Origin: an uncultured Bacilli bacterium
Lineage (GTDB): Bacteria > Bacillota_I > Bacilli_A > RF39 > UBA660
Direction: 5' to 3'
DNA length: 64,000 nt
Assembly: GCA_949425635.1 (NCBI GenBank)
Contig: CASPWD010000008.1
Span: forward strand, 46,832-110,831
The notes beneath the pieces were generated by a model that saw only the letters and a program-made list of their open reading frames with translations, ran no database searches and was not told the DNA's origin. Position 1 is the first letter of the stretch, and the number at the start of each line of letters is the position of its first letter. The translations under genes and the position numbers were made by a program. Positions 24,755-34,800 of this stretch are shown here, piece by piece.

Positions 24755-27142
24755 TCAGTTGTTAGGTTTAGCTTTTTCTTTTTGTTTTCTATAAATAATA
24801 TTTATTATTAGACCAATTAAAGTAATGATAGATAGAAAAATTGCTACGTTAAATTTATTTTTATATTTCAAAACAATTTCATGCTCACCTTTATCACATT
24901 CGATACCAATAAGAGAATTATACAATTTTATTGCCTCTACTTTTACACCATCTACCTCTACTTCCCAATTATCATCATAAGGTATTGATGTAAATATAAG
25001 TTCATTATCTGAAACTTTTATTGTTCCCTTAATATAATTGTCTTTGTATGTTTCGTATTTTATGGCTCCTTCAGACAAATAGTTGTATAATGTTTTTTCT
25101 TTTTCTAAGTCAATATAAGATATTTCTAGCTTATTTTCTTCTGATTTCTCTATTAAAGCGATTTCAATCTCATCACCAGGTTTTAATTTTTTTGATATAA
25201 TTTTTTTTCTAAATAAATCTATATTAATATTTAGATTGTAATAATCTTTTGGGAGATTATTTAAATTATTTATATATACGTTATCATTTATTCTAACGTA
25301 TTTCATTTGTGGAGTAATTTGAATTATATATTCTTGATTATTTGACACAACATACTTATATAAGTTTTCTTCTATTCTATTCATGGGCTGACTATTAATA
25401 ATATCTTTTAACCCTGACATTCCAAGTATAAGATTATTTTGGTTTTCTAAGGCGTTATCTGTTTCAATATTATAAAGAAATAAATCTTTTTTTACAGAAA
25501 ATACTTTAGGTAAATTATATGTGCTATAAACATTAAAAATCATGTCAAATAACGAGGTATTACTACAAGAATAAATTGTAGCTTTCATATCTGTTGCACA
25601 ACCAAGATTATCTAATAGTTTCATAACACTATTATATTGCATTGAGGAGAAAGTTTCGATTGTACTTGAATTGCTGTATAAATTTTTATTAATCACATCA
25701 ATGTATGATGAATCATTATTTATTTTTTCTCTGAATTCATTATTAGAAATAGTTTGATAATCAATTAACTCTAAATCATACCTTTCACTTTCTATTAAAG
25801 TAATTGAGAAATTAGCGATTACTTCAAATATAACAAGAGCTACAAAAATAATTCTGTGAAATTTATTTTTATTATAAAATGCAAGAAAGATTGTATAGCT
25901 TAATAAGAAAACAATATTTATTATTAATGAATAAAAGTTTATAATTTTTAAGACATATTCTAAAATTATTAATATAAATAATATGAAAATAATAAAAAAT
26001 GCTTTAAAATCTATCTTATTATTAAAAGTCTTGTAGTTTCTAATAAATATAATTAATATATAAAAGGATATTATAAATGAATATCTAAATGAGTAACCTG
26101 CAGGAGTATGAAAGCAGTTGATAAAAAAGTTCATTTTATTAGAAAATAAAACAAACAAAATAATTGCTGTAGCTATAATAGTAGTTATTTTTTCTCTTAA
26201 CTTTATTTTGTCATTAATAAAGTAATATAAAAAACTTATTATAAAAATTATATTTAGCCCAATATTAGGCATATTTTTTACAAAATGATCTGAATTAGGT
26301 GAAGATCCTCCTATAAATAGAGATTTTATTAAATCAATTACTTTTAAAGGAGCTATAAAATCTGAATTATCTGCTATATTTATGCCCATCTTAAGAAAAC
26401 TGGAATATGTACCATAAATTGTAAATGATGCTAAAAGACAAGTTATTATAGTTGTAGCCATTATTAATTGAAAGTTTTTTATTTTGTTAATATATTTATC
26501 TTTTTTTATTATAATATTATACATGTAGTAAATAAATATATATAAACATACCATAAAAGCCATATAAAAATTTGTAAACATAGTATATGCTAAAGAAAAA
26601 ATATAAATATTATATTTATTTTTATTCATTAATTCCTCTAAGCCATATTGTACTAGTGGAAAAACCATAAAAGCGTCTAACCACATAATATGGATATGGT
26701 AAGATAAGAACCAACTACTAAATGTATAAGCTATTGAACAAAGAATAGAAATATAATTGTTATCTGTTCTTTTTTTAAAATAAAAAAGTGTTATTATTGA
26801 TGTTAGAATTGTCTTAATAAATATCACAAAAAAATACATTGCATCAGGTGAATTAAAAGGAATAGCTACTAAATTTATAGGACTAGCTAAGTAATACAAA
26901 TAATTAAAGATTGTAGGATTACCTAACCCATTAAAAAAGTTAAACGATGAGATTGTTCCATTTTTTATCGATATAATAAAATTGTATAAAAAAGGTTTAT
27001 ATTGAAAATATGCATCATACTTAGCTAAATCATATTGTCCAAATGGATAAAAGTTATTTATCTTAAATGTTATTAAGAGAATTCCTGCACTTATTATTGT
27101 AATAATAATGTATGGAATTATTTTCTTTAATCTGTCTTTCAT
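24755..27142 (-). CDS. YfhO family polytopic membrane protein (copy 1)
   Basis: A 795-residue paralogue of the next gene. FYPFGQYDLAKYDAYFQYKP aligns with the neighbour's N-terminal motif. HIMWLDAFMVFPLVQYGLEE is the conserved early loop. FTSIPYDDNWEVEVDGVKV and LIGIECDKGEHEIVLKY lie near the C-terminus, followed by a last membrane helix. It is likely a GT-C-type sugar transferase or envelope glycosylation protein. It is first of a two-gene unit inserted between the two halves of the pilus locus. Confidence 0.85.
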   Translation of the reverse strand: MKDRLKKIIPYIIITIISAGILLITFKINNFYPFGQYDLAKYDAYFQYKPFLYNFIISIKNGTISSFNFFNGLGNPTIFNYLYYLASPINLVAIPFNSPDAMYFFVIFIKTILTSIITLFYFKKRTDNNYISILCSIAYTFSSWFLSYHIHIMWLDAFMVFPLVQYGLEELMNKNKYNIYIFSLAYTMFTNFYMAFMVCLYIFIYYMYNIIIKKDKYINKIKNFQLIMATTIITCLLASFTIYGTYSSFLKMGINIADNSDFIAPLKVIDLIKSLFIGGSSPNSDHFVKNMPNIGLNIIFIISFLYYFINDKIKLREKITTIIATAIILFVLFSNKMNFFINCFHTPAGYSFRYSFIISFYILIIFIRNYKTFNNKIDFKAFFIIFILFILIILEYVLKIINFYSLIINIVFLLSYTIFLAFYNKNKFHRIIFVALVIFEVIANFSITLIESERYDLELIDYQTISNNEFREKINNDSSYIDVINKNLYSNSSTIETFSSMQYNSVMKLLDNLGCATDMKATIYSCSNTSLFDMIFNVYSTYNLPKVFSVKKDLFLYNIETDNALENQNNLILGMSGLKDIINSQPMNRIEENLYKYVVSNNQEYIIQITPQMKYVRINDNVYINNLNNLPKDYYNLNINIDLFRKKIISKKLKPGDEIEIALIEKSEENKLEISYIDLEKEKTLYNYLSEGAIKYETYKDNYIKGTIKVSDNELIFTSIPYDDNWEVEVDGVKVEAIKLYNSLIGIECDKGEHEIVLKYKNKFNVAIFLSIITLIGLIINIIYRKQKEKAKPNN

Positions 27143-27178
27143 CGTGCCTCACTCCTAAACACCATTTTTCCTATAAAA

Positions 27179-27206
27179 AGTATAACATAAAGGAAACTTT
27201 TATCAA
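27179..27206 (-). promoter_or_regulatory. Promoter of the yfhO pair
   Basis: Minus strand TTGATA, 16 bp, TATACT with a TGT extended -10. The SD AGGAGTGAGG lies about 30 bp further on. Confidence 0.75.
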
Positions 27207-27236
27207 ATAAAAAGCAGATAATTCTTTTGAATTATC
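27207..27236 (-). terminator. Terminator of the cpaB-cpaF-tadBC unit
   Basis: Minus strand GATAATTC-AAAA-GAATTATC, then TGCTTTTT, at the end of tadC. Confidence 0.85.
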
Positions 27237-28020
27237 CACCTAACATATTCATAATTTGAATTACTAGAAGTATCATAACACCAACACCAGTTGATACTAA
27301 CATACTCATAGTTTTACTTTCCATTTTATCTAGTCTTTCCTTATAACGGTTATCTCTAGCCTTTTGTTGAAGGTTTGAAATTGTTTTAGAGAAAGTTATC
27401 AATTGCTCTTGTTTTCTTTCCTGACGACCTAAACTTAAACGATAAAGCAAACGCATCATACGCATTGAGTCACGTACAGGATACATTTGTGCAAATTCCA
27501 TATATGGATTTACTGTTGCATCACCAGCATTAATTTTGTTTATCATTTCGATTAGACCATCTCTAAATATTTCAGGAGCATCAGCTATTGATTTACCAAT
27601 TGCTACTGGTACAGTGTAGTGTTGAATCAATATCTCTAAACCTTTTAGATAATAAGGTAACATTGAGTCAATTATTAATAAATGTCTTTTATAATAGGAT
27701 TTTAAGTTATTATAATCCATTTTAAATGCTACATATCCAGCAACAAATGCTAGTAAAATTTTAACTGCTGATAATGATGAAAGCATAATAAATATTAATA
27801 GTACTATTATTATTAAAGCATTTTTTATTCTTTTTTGATAAAGAACGTCAGCATCTAAGCCATCACCATATTTAGCTTTTACTAAGAAATCATAATCCTC
27901 TTCCTTCAGTTTCATGAAAAGATCTTGATTATCTTGAATGAATTTATTTGGTTTAATATAACCATTAACGGTTAAGACAACAAAAGATATTATACCAATT
28001 GTAAGAATCTCAAAATACAT
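27232..28020 (-). CDS. tadC: Tad pilus inner-membrane platform protein, TadC-like
   Basis: A 262-residue type II secretion F-like protein. The membrane helices are at the N-terminus (about 3-20), about 67-100, and the C-terminus (MLVSTGVGVMILLVIQIMNM). The cytoplasmic part has YPVRDSMRMMRLLYRLSLGR and an Arg/Lys/Glu-rich helix. With TadB it forms the platform on which the CpaF ATPase assembles the pilus. It lies 3 bp after tadB, suggesting translational coupling. Confidence 0.82.
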   Translation of the reverse strand: MYFEILTIGIISFVVLTVNGYIKPNKFIQDNQDLFMKLKEEDYDFLVKAKYGDGLDADVLYQKRIKNALIIIVLLIFIMLSSLSAVKILLAFVAGYVAFKMDYNNLKSYYKRHLLIIDSMLPYYLKGLEILIQHYTVPVAIGKSIADAPEIFRDGLIEMINKINAGDATVNPYMEFAQMYPVRDSMRMMRLLYRLSLGRQERKQEQLITFSKTISNLQQKARDNRYKERLDKMESKTMSMLVSTGVGVMILLVIQIMNMLGG

Positions 28021-28023
28021 AAT

Positions 28024-28917
28024 TTATTCAACCCCCACATCTTCGTTATAATATTTTTCTCCAGAAATCAAGAAGTAACACAATATTATTATGATTCCAT
28101 GTAAAATTATTTTTACATAAAATGCTTCTAGCATCTCAAGATATTCTGCTCTACCAAATAACAATTGCATAACAAGAACTAATAAGAAGCATGCACAACC
28201 GAATGTTAAGAATTTTTTATGGAACACTTGACGGTCCATTCTATCACGGTATACACCTTCTACTAGTGCGTCGATATCTAGTGACATAAGTTCAAGAGCT
28301 TCACCTGAATCTCTTGCACCTTCTTTAGTAATCTGTAAGAATAATTGGTGCATGTTTTTTACCATATAGTATGGATAAATTTCATTGAAAAAGTCAATCG
28401 ATTGATCTATTGTACCATTTTCATATGACATTTGAATCATTCTTTTAACATCACGTAATACAGGGTCTTGTAAGATTCCTGAATCTCTAACACCTTCCAA
28501 AGCTTTAACGAAACTTTGTGTTGTTGTAAATTCCATAATAACATTTGTTGTATACACCTGAATTTGCTCGAATATATATTCACTATACAATCTTTGTGTT
28601 CTTAAATAACTTAGGTATGGAACAAAGCAAATTGCAACTACTGTATAAATTGCGGTTGTAATTATACTATAGAAGTATAAAAAACTTATACCTGCTGCAG
28701 CTCCGCCTATTAATAAAACTTGTGTAGCATATTGTCTAGGAGTGTATTCATATCCTAGTTCTTTAGTTTTTTCTTTAACTTCTCTATAACTATAAGGCGC
28801 ATATGTATTGTAAACTCCTGAAACAGTATCAGCAAAGAATTTGTATACATTATCACCAGTATTATAACGATAAGCTAAAACAAATATTGCAATTGCTAAT
28901 AGAATAATTAATTCCAT
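28024..28917 (-). CDS. tadB: Tad pilus inner-membrane platform protein, TadB-like
   Basis: A 297-residue protein with helices at about 1-16, about 68-95, and two near the C-terminus (FGCACFLLVLVMQLLFG and IILHGIIIILCYFLI). The F-type cytoplasmic domain has YTTNVIMEFTTTQSFVKALE and TKEGARDSGEALELMSLDID. It is the partner of TadC, encoded between cpaF and tadC in standard Tad order. Confidence 0.82.
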   Translation of the reverse strand: MELIILLAIAIFVLAYRYNTGDNVYKFFADTVSGVYNTYAPYSYREVKEKTKELGYEYTPRQYATQVLLIGGAAAGISFLYFYSIITTAIYTVVAICFVPYLSYLRTQRLYSEYIFEQIQVYTTNVIMEFTTTQSFVKALEGVRDSGILQDPVLRDVKRMIQMSYENGTIDQSIDFFNEIYPYYMVKNMHQLFLQITKEGARDSGEALELMSLDIDALVEGVYRDRMDRQVFHKKFLTFGCACFLLVLVMQLLFGRAEYLEMLEAFYVKIILHGIIIILCYFLISGEKYYNEDVGVE

Positions 28918-28934
28918 ATTATATCACCTTCTTA

Positions 28935-30446
28935 TTATAAAACGTCAGTTGCAGTTGTAACTACTTGTGGTTGTTGCATCATTGGATTAGATTGTAAATT
29001 GGTATTCACTCCAACTTGCATTGGACTTGGTGCTGCAACTTGGATATTTGGTTGAGCCATATTTTGAGTTGCAACATTTGGTTGTGGAGCAGCTACTCCA
29101 ACATTCATTGGATTTACATTTTGATTCATTGGTTGTTGAACCATTTGATTATTATTCATTAATGGTTGTGGTGGTGCTACCATAGGAGGTGGTGGCACTA
29201 CTTCTTGTGTTTCTGTTGAAACACCTACATTTGATTCATTTTTTTCATTTAATTTGGCATTTTCTATTTCTACTTGTCTATTTAATGCTTCTTCAATGGC
29301 TTCAGATTTAGTTTCTTTATTAGCTAAATTATCGCTTGTAGAGTCTCTTAAATTAGATAAGTCTTCTTTACTATCAGAATCTCCTAATCCAAATATATCA
29401 TCATCTTCAAAATATACGTTACCAATTGCTAAATAATCAATTAGTTTTTTTGTTGGATTATGCAATGTTACACGGCCATCTAAAGTTTTGCTATATAACA
29501 TATTTGATTTTGGTTTATTCGTGTCATCATCAACATAGAATTCACATACTTCCATAATTTCACGTTGAAATCTTCCCAAAGCTTTTGAATAATAACCTTT
29601 AACGTATATTCCAATTTGGATATATCTATGAATTGATGATAAATATTGTTCAATATCTTGACTACCTTCTAGCAATGCGTACATACGCATTGGTATACTT
29701 GATGCTTTATCGGCATGGATTGTTGATATAACGTGGTGTCCAGAAGATATTGAGTTACGTACAGCCATAACGGCTTCAGCTGAACGAACCTCGGCAAGTA
29801 ATATCCATATTGGGTTCTGTCTCATGCAGGCTACTAAGGCTTCAGTATATGATGCAATATTGTTTGTTTTCATTGCAACAATATCACGATGTGGGAAAAT
29901 TTTATCTAAGTGAAGTTCCAATGTGTCCTCTATAGATATAATTTTTTCATCTTCTTTAGCATTACTGGCTAAGTATTTAACCAGCTCTGTTTTACCTGAA
30001 CCAGTTTCTCCTGCTACCATGATATTACAATGTCCCCAAACGCACTTAATTAAGAAGTCGTGCATTTGGTCTGTAATATATTGTTCGTTTATTAATTTAT
30101 CTTTATTTAATCTTATCTTTGCTGGAGTTTTACGTATTAAGCATGCGACTCCATTTGTAGCAATGGATTCATGAACGAAGTTCATACGCAATTCTGCACT
30201 TTCGGAGTCAAGAAATGGATGAGCCATATTAAATGTTCTACCCATAACGTTGGCACATTGGAATGCAAGTTTTTCCATGAAAGGATTATTTATATCAGGT
30301 CTTTCAACCTGATATACTCCTTTTGATAAAGTTTTTAGCCAAACTTGGCCACCATTACTATATGAAATATCGGTGACGTCATCGTCTTCTAGGAACTCTG
30401 ATAAGGGACCAAAGTCCATTTGAGAGAATATGTTTTTCTCATCCAT
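28935..30446 (-). CDS. cpaF: Tad/CpaF secretion ATPase with Pro/Gln/Asn-rich tail
   Basis: A 503-residue ATPase that powers pilin assembly. The Walker A is VAGETGSGKTELVKYLAS (about residue 145). The Asp box and Walker B are present in IISIEDTLELHLD and ILLAEVRSAEAVMAVRNSIS, and the His box is GHHVISTIHAD. The N-terminal domain begins FSQMDFGPLSEFLEDDDVTD. Beyond about residue 360 the protein has an acidic Ser/Asp/Glu stretch, then about 100 residues rich in Pro, Gln, Asn and Met. That tail is not part of CpaF. The low-complexity tail resembles the linker of the zinc-ribbon protein at 1..428. Confidence 0.88.
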   Translation of the reverse strand: MDEKNIFSQMDFGPLSEFLEDDDVTDISYSNGGQVWLKTLSKGVYQVERPDINNPFMEKLAFQCANVMGRTFNMAHPFLDSESAELRMNFVHESIATNGVACLIRKTPAKIRLNKDKLINEQYITDQMHDFLIKCVWGHCNIMVAGETGSGKTELVKYLASNAKEDEKIISIEDTLELHLDKIFPHRDIVAMKTNNIASYTEALVACMRQNPIWILLAEVRSAEAVMAVRNSISSGHHVISTIHADKASSIPMRMYALLEGSQDIEQYLSSIHRYIQIGIYVKGYYSKALGRFQREIMEVCEFYVDDDTNKPKSNMLYSKTLDGRVTLHNPTKKLIDYLAIGNVYFEDDDIFGLGDSDSKEDLSNLRDSTSDNLANKETKSEAIEEALNRQVEIENAKLNEKNESNVGVSTETQEVVPPPPMVAPPQPLMNNNQMVQQPMNQNVNPMNVGVAAPQPNVATQNMAQPNIQVAAPSPMQVGVNTNLQSNPMMQQPQVVTTATDVL

Positions 30447-30476
30447 TTATTAACACCCTCTTTTTATTTCTTAAAA

Positions 30477-31283
30477 TTAACCACAAACTGTTAAATCTGT
30501 ACACTCATTTGCAATAATATGAGTTTGATTAATTACTATTGATTGTAATTCATCACTTGTTAATTCAGTTGCTGATGGATTTGCAGTATATGATTCATTT
30601 CTTGGAACTGGTTCTAATTCAATACCTAGTTTTTCACATTTTTTCAATAATAAGAACAAGTTTTCTGGAACAGCGAATAACAATAATGATGCTTCTGTAG
30701 GATTGTCTTTATCCATAAATACATTTCGTCCATTATTATCTAATACCTTTAAAACTTGGATACTTTTTATAAAACGACCATAAACGATTTTTCCTCCATC
30801 TTCTTGAGAAGTTGTTGACATGTATAAGTCAATCATTGTATCAGGCATAATTGAGTTTCCATAAGTTTTATCATTATCAACTTTCATTCTGTAAATTGTA
30901 TATCCATCTGGGATATTTGAAAAAACAGAATTTGGCATTTCTTCTGGATCCATTAGACTTTGCTCATAGAAAAAACTATTTTGAGGTATCTTCATATCGT
31001 AAGCTACTATTTTACTAGTTATAGTAAGAACGTCAACTTGTAAATTTCCCCAACCAGTTATCATGTCTTTTGGAACACTAGCGTATTTTATGTTATCTAC
31101 TGTGATTTTCATTCCAGAAGTTAGTGTAGTACTCGCATACGGAATTTGAACTGGTTGTACAGACTTTTGAACACGCCAATTGTATCCTAAGTATAGTACA
31201 ACAACTCCAATTAAAACTCCTAGAATTGTAATTGTATTTTTATTACTTAGAAATTTTTTGAAAGGCATAAGTAAGTTTCCCAT
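30477..31283 (-). CDS. cpaB: Pilus assembly protein CpaB/RcpC (SAF domain)
   Basis: A 268-residue protein: one N-terminal membrane helix (ITILGVLIGVVVLYLGYNW), then a SAF-type domain with IPYASTTLTSGMKITVDNIK and ASVPKDMITGWGNL. The rest is a beta-rich RcpC domain. It is anchored with the bulk outside the membrane. CpaB/RcpC proteins are conserved in Tad operons and affect pilus assembly or modification. A pair of cysteines lies at the extreme C-terminus (NECTDLTVCG). Confidence 0.8.
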   Translation of the reverse strand: MGNLLMPFKKFLSNKNTITILGVLIGVVVLYLGYNWRVQKSVQPVQIPYASTTLTSGMKITVDNIKYASVPKDMITGWGNLQVDVLTITSKIVAYDMKIPQNSFFYEQSLMDPEEMPNSVFSNIPDGYTIYRMKVDNDKTYGNSIMPDTMIDLYMSTTSQEDGGKIVYGRFIKSIQVLKVLDNNGRNVFMDKDNPTEASLLLFAVPENLFLLLKKCEKLGIELEPVPRNESYTANPSATELTSDELQSIVINQTHIIANECTDLTVCG

Positions 31284-31313
31284 TTTTATTCATCCTTCTT
31301 TCCACTTACTAAA

Positions 31314-31838
31314 TTATATATCTGTATAATAAGTACATTCTGTACTTGTTTCTTCTCTGTATATATCTTCACAGAAAGGATTACAGTTATTTGTTATTCT
31401 TTCATTTGCATTAAATTCAACTATTAAGTCAATTGAATTTACAACATCTAATTTTGTAACTCCGTCTTCTGTTCCAACAGTATCTGCAGTATCTCTTCCT
31501 ACAATAAATCCTGCTGTAGAAGTTGATATTTTAATACTTACTTTTGGAGGAGATTCATACAAATCAAGAAACTGAATATCATATGTATCAGTTATTTGAA
31601 CAGTTTCTGAGAATCTTCTTAGGAAGTTTTCTACGAAAACTTCCTTTAAGATTCTAATTTGTCTTGTTTGTGAATAGTAGGAATAATCAATAGAATCGTA
31701 TAATGCACTATTCGCTACTTCTTTTAATTGGTAGTAGTCTTGTGAATTTGTTGTTGTTGCATCATTTGATAGAAGCATTACTACAACAACGAATATTCCT
31801 AATAAGACTAACCAGTAACCCCAATAGGCCTCTTTCAT
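31314..31838 (-). CDS. Pilin-like membrane protein of the Tad unit
   Basis: A 174-residue protein: MKEAYWGYW, membrane helix (LVLLGIFVVVVMLL), then a pilin-like stem (QDYYQLKEVANSALYDSIDY) and a C-terminal domain with four cysteines. The N-terminal MKEA matches the four pilin-like proteins at 20432..22114. It probably belongs to the same prepilin class. It is 15 bp from the giant gene and 30 bp from cpaB. Confidence 0.68.
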   Translation of the reverse strand: MKEAYWGYWLVLLGIFVVVVMLLSNDATTTNSQDYYQLKEVANSALYDSIDYSYYSQTRQIRILKEVFVENFLRRFSETVQITDTYDIQFLDLYESPPKVSIKISTSTAGFIVGRDTADTVGTEDGVTKLDVVNSIDLIVEFNANERITNNCNPFCEDIYREETSTECTYYTDI

Positions 31839-31853
31839 TAATTCTCACCCTTC

Positions 31854-34800
31854 CTACTTGAATGCAAGTCTTGTTATGACATGCTCACCATATTTGTTTT
31901 TATTTTCGCTATTTTCTTCGATATAATCGATCCAACGGCAATTTTCATTTTTCATTTTATTTCTAATAGCTTCAACACCAGTTTCAGCATTTCCGTTACC
32001 TAAATCTGCTTTAGTTACTTGACATACGTTGTCGTCATCTTTTCTATTAGCAAGTGTAGTAATTACAACTCCGTCTCCATAACTATAAATTTCATCTTCT
32101 AAGAATTTACTTCCTAAATGGATAAATGTTGATACTTTATTATTCAAGATATCATCTGGAGCACTGAAGTTAGATGCACTATTAGCTAATGTTCCATCTT
32201 CATTGATTGCGGAAATACTATATTTACCATACACAGTTAAGTTTTGATAATTTATCTCATAACCATTTTCTAGGTTATAATTTCTTATTTTGCCCATAGT
32301 ATCTGGTGTAAGTTTAAATCGATACTCAATCATACTATTATTCGAGCTTTCAGAAGTTTCATATATCGATTCTCCTTGTTCTTCAATAATTTCCTTTAGA
32401 ATAGATCCTTTTTCCGTTGTGAAATTATTTCCATCTACGAACATAGGCGAACTGTCAGACCAGTTATTTCCTAGTTCTCTTCCTGTATCGGAGTCTAAAT
32501 CACCTAAGGCGACTGACGATGTAGAGAATGAAATGCTTGCATCTGGATTTAACTTCATTGAATTTTCAATTGCGTCTTTTTCATTCAATGGATAATTTAG
32601 TCCATTGTTATTTAGGAATTCCTTAGTTATTTGGATTTCCCCTTCGTCATAATGCGTATTTATTGTGTCCCCACAGCATTTACAGATATCTTCATAAATC
32701 TCGTAGAAGCAGTAACGTTTGTTAATAGTAATAATTGACTTTTCAGTTCCCATTAATCTTCCTAGTGAACTGTCATCATATGAACCAATATCACCAAAAT
32801 AGTAGATATATTGGTATAAGTTTCTAGGTGTTGTAATTCCAATTGGGAATACGTTAAATCCTGTACCTAATAGTGACCAATAACTATATTCTAGTTCAGT
32901 ATGTTCATAGTGTAAGCTTGATGATCTATCATTTGCATTATCAATAGCATCATCCAAATCATCACCATGTTCTTTAACATCACTAGTTCTTACAAACCAT
33001 GATCCTTTTGTTTTATAGAAACTTGAGTTGCTAATTGTTTGTTTAATATAATTAGCTTTTAGATATCTAAGTGTTACTTTGTAGCACTTACCACCATACC
33101 ATTCAGGTTTCCATTCCGATGTTGTAGAGAATACAGTATGTCCTCCACCTTCTTTATTGCCAACATATGTCATTTCAGTTACTTTTGTCGAAGGATCATT
33201 AAAGATTGTACATAATGAAATTGTTTTTTTGGCTACATCGACAGTATCACTTCCATCGCCACCATATGTTTTCTCTTCTTCTGATTCTTCAGTCCAAATG
33301 GCATCAGGATTATAATATTTGGTTTCTAAGTAATCATGATCTAACTCATATTCATTATCGTCAAGATCAGTAAATCTTACACGCACACCACATGAATTTG
33401 CATATGTATCTTTTTTAGCATCTAATTTATTAACTGGGGAAGCATCATTGTTAACATTTGAACTATTTACCTTATCTTGAATTCCACCTACTTCAAATGT
33501 TCCTGTAATTTGATCACTTCCAGTAGTACCAAAGTCTGTACCTTCTACTGTTACTTCTTTGAATATCTTGTCATTTTTATCTTCATATTCAATTAAGATA
33601 TTGTCATCTTTTAAAATGGTCATAAATGCATCTTCGTCATATGTATAGGATACAGTTGGATCATAATCTGCATTAATAGTTACATATTCTCTATTTTTAC
33701 CAAGAGATACATCTCCGCCATCTACATTATTGTATTTTGTGTCTATCTTGACTTGACAGCTTATACCTTCACTAAAGTTATATAATTGGAAGTGTTGGCA
33801 ATTAAACATATCGTCGTCATTTTTATATATTTGAGCAGTTAACGAGTTTAGTTGTTCTTTTGCGGCCAATATTAACTCTTTAGCTAATTCTTGTACATTA
33901 TCTGCTAATTGTTGGAAACCACTTAAATTTCCTTTTTCGTCTGTTGTAAAAGAATTACTATATTCTTCAAAGAAAGTTTTATCAAATGCTGTTGCATTAC
34001 ATGATTTATCTATGTTATCAACATTTTTTAGTGATACTGTATCTCCTTGAGGTGAAGTAACGGTATCGTTATCAGCATATTCTTTACAAGTTGGATATAC
34101 TTCCTCTTCTGAAGTTTCTCCATTAACAGTGGTTGTTAGATTACATTTATATTCTCCGGTAGCACCATCGCCATCATCTGCATCAGCTTCGGTAATTTCA
34201 CATTCAAGTTTTGCACTTGCTGTGTAGTTATCTTTAGCTTCAGTCTCTGTACCAGGTTCTATTTCTGAATTATAATCAGCCTCTCCTGCCTTTTTGTGGT
34301 CAACTTTAGTATGCTGGTCACCAGCATATAGTTTATCTCCGCCTTCTGTTGTATGGTCTTGAAGTTTACTTTGGCTTACACTAATTTCGTAACTATAAGC
34401 ATTACCTTTAAATGCACATTGTACATCTTTATAGTCATAACAAGGGCCTTCTTCATCTTCACCACATGTAACTTCTTTTCTACACTCACCGCTAGAATAC
34501 TCCCATTCGCTTCCATAAGATTCAGCACATGTGAAGTTTTGAATACATACTTGATTACTTGTAGTAGTTCGAGATGTATTCTTTTCCAATGAACCATGAG
34601 TTAAATGAGGAGCTTCACTAAATGAAGCGTTGTCATCATCAAATTCTCTACGTAATTCTATTTCTGTAAGAACGTGAGAATTCTTCGAATACTCATTATA
34701 TTGGTCTAGTACTTTTTGAGACAATTGTACTTCTTCATCATTGAAACTATCATAGTCAATATAATTTGTGAAGCATGTTTTGCTTCCTTGCATGTATACG

